Shown piece after piece: positions 6,380 to 9,199 of a DNA stretch of 9,199 bases (position 1 is the stretch's first letter; every line of letters starts with the position of its first letter). Made by a program: the position numbers and the translations under genes. The notes under the pieces are model-generated. The model was not told where the DNA came from and ran no database searches. It was given only the letters and a program-made list of their open reading frames with translations. Source of the DNA: JBFMGD01 sp040751775 (GTDB taxonomy: Bacteria > Bacillota > Dethiobacteria > DTU022); the NCBI GenBank assembly GCA_040751775.1, contig JBFMGD010000067.1, positions 1-9,199 on the forward strand, in the 5' to 3' direction.

Positions 6380-8023
6380 TCAACGACCTTCGTAATTCGA
6401 CAACCTCTGATGCATACCCTCTTTCCTGCCTATGATTCTTTTTTTAATCCAATTGGAAACTTTCATTACCAGCAGCCAGATTCCGGAGGCGAGAATCCAT
6501 ACGCTGATGGGTGCGGTATGCTCGACAAGCCTTGCATCAATACCGATCGGTACCATAAAAGCCGTCAGGTTGACCGAAAGCAGCGGATAAAGCAAAACGC
6601 GCCGCAGCGGAGAAGTAATAACTGTAATCAGGCCGGTCAGGTAAGTAAGGTATGCGAATATGGATTTTACGCCGATTTGCCGCCAGAAGTAGCCATCGGG
6701 TTGAAGGAAAACGCTGAAGTATCCGTTGGCGGTACGGGAAATGACCTCCGGCAGGCTGTGCATGCCGAAGATGTATTTAAAAGAGGTGATATTTGGTCCT
6801 AAGTAAGAGTTTCTCTTGAATTCGGCCAATGAGCGGTACCAGGGGCAGCCCGTTTTCTTTATCACCATCAACTCGTAATTCCGGTACCAGATGGCGTGGA
6901 CGTTTATACTCCACATGGGATCGCCGAAAGCGCGCGCGCAGTAAACGAGGTAAGGGGTGAGGAACAATGCCGTAGCGCCAAAAGGTGCAATTAGTTTCCA
7001 CCATGTCAGACGGTAACGCCGGAAGGCGTACAGCCAGAAAAGCGGCACAAAGGTCAGCGTGTTCATTTGCTGGAGCACACATAAAACGCCGCCGAGCGTC
7101 AACCCAAGGAGGCGTGCGCGCGGCGTAATCCCGGGGTCATCCACGAAGGTATAAAAGGCCAGGATCAACAGCGCGATGGTCAGAAGCTCCAGCCGGAGGC
7201 CGCGCACACTCATCAAGATGAGGTATGAATGAACCGAAAGGATTGCAAGTGTCAGGAGGCTTATCCCGGTGTGGCGCGTTAGCCGGGAAAAGAACCACCA
7301 GGCGGCTATTAACAAAATCACGGACAGAAAGACGCTGAGAATACGAAGGTTATTGTCCGACGACGAACCAAAAACCAAAAACCACAGTTTAATTACCCAT
7401 ATCCAGAGGGGTTCCCGGAAATCGGTACTGTAAAGATGTTGCATCTTATCCGCAATCAGCCGGTAGGTTATTGCATCCGGATCAAGCGGCAGGTGGATTG
7501 CGATGGCAAGCGCTTCCCATCGAACGATTAAACCCCCGAGAATAATTCCCGTTACGGCTGCGTTTAAAAAAAGCGGACGCGCCGCATCCTTCTTTCCGCC
7601 TCGGCGGGCGTGGAAGTACATCGTCAACATGACAAAAACGTATAAAACCAACATTACCGGTATGCCGACCCTTGCTTCCGGTAAAGGGATCGTCTTGTTG
7701 AAGAATTGCTGCACATAATAATAGACTACCTGCTTTGCGTGGGGCAAGGGTATCAGCCATTGCGTCAACTGGGGGCAGGCAGTTCTGGCCAATATCAGCG
7801 CGGCGAGACTCAAAAGAGCGGCGGCGATCCGGTGTTTGGGCCACAGCATGGAAAACCACGTGTAAACCAACCAGGGGATGAAGAAATAGATGAAGGCCAA
7901 GGGTAAATAGAATGGGAAAGGGTGGCCTGTCCACAGGCCGGCTATATCTTGTCTGAATGTTATAGCCACCAGCAAGATGATTAAGGCTGCTATCCCGAGG
8001 CGTTCAAATTTTTGTTCGTCCAA
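6380..8023 (-). CDS. Polytopic membrane glycosyltransferase, GT-C / GT39-like
   Basis: This protein has about 547 residues and roughly a dozen membrane segments. The best functional mark is a loop with LPLDPDAITYRLIAD, followed by DFREPLWIWVIKLWFLVFG and a segment with NNLRILSV. It resembles the first outside loop of ArnT/PMT-type enzymes, where acidic residues contact the lipid-linked donor. Four hydrophobic segments come before this loop, an unusual N-terminal extension compared with ArnT. It probably transfers a sugar from a polyprenyl-phosphate carrier to a glycan, lipid or protein outside the membrane; donor and acceptor are unknown. I chose TTG at 8021-8023 because GGGGAG lies nine bases upstream. 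Another TTG at 8053 would add ten polar residues but has only a poor ribosome site. The gene ends in three stop codons in a row, TGA TAA TAG. Confidence 0.87.
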   Translation of the reverse strand: MDEQKFERLGIAALIILLVAITFRQDIAGLWTGHPFPFYLPLAFIYFFIPWLVYTWFSMLWPKHRIAAALLSLAALILARTACPQLTQWLIPLPHAKQVVYYYVQQFFNKTIPLPEARVGIPVMLVLYVFVMLTMYFHARRGGKKDAARPLFLNAAVTGIILGGLIVRWEALAIAIHLPLDPDAITYRLIADKMQHLYSTDFREPLWIWVIKLWFLVFGSSSDNNLRILSVFLSVILLIAAWWFFSRLTRHTGISLLTLAILSVHSYLILMSVRGLRLELLTIALLILAFYTFVDDPGITPRARLLGLTLGGVLCVLQQMNTLTFVPLFWLYAFRRYRLTWWKLIAPFGATALFLTPYLVYCARAFGDPMWSINVHAIWYRNYELMVIKKTGCPWYRSLAEFKRNSYLGPNITSFKYIFGMHSLPEVISRTANGYFSVFLQPDGYFWRQIGVKSIFAYLTYLTGLITVITSPLRRVLLYPLLSVNLTAFMVPIGIDARLVEHTAPISVWILASGIWLLVMKVSNWIKKRIIGRKEGMHQRLSNYEGR

Positions 8024-8032
8024 ATATATATG

Positions 8033-8038
8033 CTCCCC
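8033..8038 (-). promoter_or_regulatory. Ribosome binding site that favours the inner TTG start
   Basis: GGGGAG on the minus strand, nine bases before TTG at 8021-8023. The outer TTG at 8051-8053 is preceded only by GGGTAGT at unsuitable spacing. Confidence 0.55.
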
Positions 8039-8072
8039 TGCGCTTTGCGGCAAACTACCCAGGCTTTAAAAC

Positions 8073-9008
8073 TTACATGTTATTTGAGAACCAGGCCACG
8101 GTTTTTTCCAGGCCTTCCTGCAGCGAAACGGCGGGCTCGTAACCCAAGCTTTCGCGGGCGCGCGTGATGTCGGCCAGGGAGTGGCGGACGTCGCCGGGGC
8201 GCGGTTCCCGGTGCACCGGGATCACGTCGCTTTTTATTATCTGCTTCAAAACGTCAAGGAGCTCGTTGAGGGTAATCCGCCGGCCGCAGCCTATATTAAA
8301 GACTTTCCCCGCGGCTTCAGGCGCAAAGCAGGCCTGAATGTTCGCCTCAACCACATTACCGACGTAGGTGAAATCGCGGGACTGCTCTCCGTCGCCGTAA
8401 ACCACGGGAGGTTTACCCTCGATAAGCGCCGTAATAAAGCGCGGCACGACGGCGGCGTACATGGAGTCAGGGTCCTGCCGGGGCCCGAAGACGTTAAAAT
8501 ACCTCAGCGCTACAGTCTCCAGACCGTATACCGGGTAGAAAATCCCGCAGTAAAGTTCACCGGCGTACTTGGATACGGCATACGGGGACAAGGGCTGGGC
8601 GGGCAAATCCTCACTCTTGGGAAGGGTCGGAATGTTGCCGTAGGCGGACGACGAAGAAGCGTAAACGAGGCGTTTGACCTTATGTTCCCGGGCGGCCCGG
8701 AGCAGATTCAAGGTTCCGGTTATATTCACCTCGTTTGTTGTCAGGGGATCCTCAATCGACCGGGGCACCGAAGGCAGCGCCGCCTGGTGCAGGACAAAAT
8801 CAATGCCCTTCACCGCCCGGGTGACGTCCCCGGGATTAGTTATGTCACCTTCTATGAGTTCGATTACGCCTGTGAGATGCGCCAGGTTTTCCTTTTTCCC
8901 GGTGGAGAGGTTGTCGAGCACGCGAACCTTTTCACCCCGGCGGACAAGTTCCTCAACGATATTTGACCCGATGAAACCGGCACCGCCGGTTACAAGATAA
9001 GTAAGCAA
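8073..9008 (-). CDS. NAD-dependent nucleotide-sugar epimerase (UDP-glucose/UDP-GlcNAc 4-epimerase-like SDR)
   Basis: This 311-residue extended short-chain dehydrogenase carries the NAD-binding TGGAGFIG (7-14), Asp32 for the adenine ribose, HQAALPSVPRS (74-84), the serine patch ASSSSAYG (117-124) and the catalytic Tyr143 and Lys147. Further C-terminal marks are RYFNVFGPRQDP and VYGDGEQSRDFTYV. The pattern SVPRSIEDP and the stretch after FGPRQDP resemble WbpP-like epimerases, so inversion at C4 of a UDP-hexose or UDP-N-acetylhexosamine is the most likely reaction. Given the UDP-glucuronate and UDP-xylose genes downstream, a UDP-glucuronate or UDP-xylose 4-epimerase is a real alternative; substrate cannot be told from sequence. 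It is the first gene of the operon. The TTG start has GGAGG seven bases upstream. It belongs to the same superfamily as the decarboxylase but is clearly a different subfamily. Confidence 0.93.
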   Translation of the reverse strand: MLTYLVTGGAGFIGSNIVEELVRRGEKVRVLDNLSTGKKENLAHLTGVIELIEGDITNPGDVTRAVKGIDFVLHQAALPSVPRSIEDPLTTNEVNITGTLNLLRAAREHKVKRLVYASSSSAYGNIPTLPKSEDLPAQPLSPYAVSKYAGELYCGIFYPVYGLETVALRYFNVFGPRQDPDSMYAAVVPRFITALIEGKPPVVYGDGEQSRDFTYVGNVVEANIQACFAPEAAGKVFNIGCGRRITLNELLDVLKQIIKSDVIPVHREPRPGDVRHSLADITRARESLGYEPAVSLQEGLEKTVAWFSNNM

Positions 9009-9015
9009 AGTGCTT

Positions 9016-9020
9016 CCTCC
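9016..9020 (-). promoter_or_regulatory. Ribosome binding site for the first gene's TTG start
   Basis: GGAGG on the minus strand, seven bases before TTG at 9006-9008. This is the strongest ribosome site in the window and supports the non-ATG start. Confidence 0.8.
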
Positions 9021-9047
9021 AATTCAATTGACCTTTTTCGCTATAAC

Positions 9048-9106
9048 CAGAAGATGTGGAAATTTTATCTTTTGATTCTACTGCTGAAAGGACGGTACAT
9101 CTTCTG
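9048..9106. repeat. Perfect 10-bp inverted repeat in the operon leader
   Basis: CAGAAGATGT (9048-9057) pairs perfectly with ACATCTTCTG (9097-9106) across 39 bases. It lies 40 bases before the first gene's start. The spacer includes a TAAAAT (minus strand, 9062-9067), a possible -10. One arm also falls inside the loop of a second possible stem, GGACG (9090-9094) with CGTCC (9111-9115). It may be a regulator binding site or a leader RNA hairpin. Confidence 0.6.
9062..9090 (-). promoter_or_regulatory. Weak candidate promoter of the operon
   Basis: The minus strand has TAAAAT at 9062-9067 (five of six to the sigma-A -10). A poor -35, CTTTCA at 9085-9090, lies 17 bases away (three of six). It would start transcription some 45 bases before the first gene. 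The weak -35 means it may need an activator, or the real promoter may lie beyond the window. Confidence 0.25.
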
Positions 9107-9147
9107 TTCTCGTCCAAATCTTTCGAATTTCGGCGTTGTTGTTGGTG

Positions 9148-9164
9148 ACTAATGGTTGATTAGT
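9148..9164. repeat. Small inverted repeat ACTAAT-GGTTG-ATTAGT
   Basis: A 6-bp perfect stem (9148-9153 with 9159-9164) and a 5-base loop in the far leader. It is short and could be chance or an operator half-site pair. Nothing T-rich follows on the minus strand, so it is not a terminator for an upstream gene. Confidence 0.3.
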
Positions 9165-9199
9165 TCCTTCTGAAAGCCTTTATAAATAAGGTCTTTTAA

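Noticed and set aside
8181..8966. Plus-strand open frame of 261 codons opposite the epimerase gene
   Set aside because: Antisense shadow of a well-supported epimerase; no domain or credible ribosome site.
1..9199. CRISPR arrays, tRNA or rRNA genes, complete insertion sequences
   Set aside because: I saw no regularly spaced repeats, no cloverleaf-like sequence and no transposase motif on either strand.

Overview
The window holds one long minus-strand gene cluster for cell-surface glycan synthesis. It has seven intact genes, transcribed from about 9008 down to 703. The organism is probably a Gram-positive bacterium of the Clostridia / Peptococcaceae type. That placement is inferred from purine-rich GGAGG-type ribosome binding sites, frequent TTG and GTG starts, and protein flavour; no rRNA or other marker is present to confirm it.

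Layout in transcription order: a 190-base leader (9009-9199) with a perfect 10-bp inverted repeat; an NAD-dependent nucleotide-sugar epimerase (8073-9008); a polytopic GT-C-like membrane glycosyltransferase (6380-8023); UDP-glucose 6-dehydrogenase (4952-6325); UDP-glucuronate decarboxylase / UDP-xylose synthase (3964-4977); a DPM1-like family 2 glycosyltransferase (3273-3974); a flippase-like membrane protein of the lysylphosphatidylglycerol-synthase TM family (2295-3257); and a second, unrelated-looking polytopic membrane protein (703-2265). Gaps between genes are about 15 to 55 bases and two junctions overlap, so this reads as one operon. No terminator-like hairpin separates the genes.

The genes make sense together. 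Dehydrogenase plus decarboxylase should turn UDP-glucose into UDP-glucuronate and then UDP-xylose. The DPM1-like enzyme could load a sugar onto undecaprenyl phosphate, the flippase-like protein could help move it across the membrane, and the GT-C proteins could transfer it to an outside acceptor. The layout resembles the Arn (aminoarabinose) pathway without the amination steps. The pathway is inference; the individual enzyme families are mostly clear.

The left 700 bases carry no intact gene. They contain a decayed N-terminal piece of a mannose-1-phosphate guanylyltransferase (ManC-like) gene on the same strand (191-399) and several inverted repeats. Base composition changes sharply near 2290: the last gene and the DNA beyond it are much richer in A+T than the rest, which suggests a separate origin for that end of the cluster.
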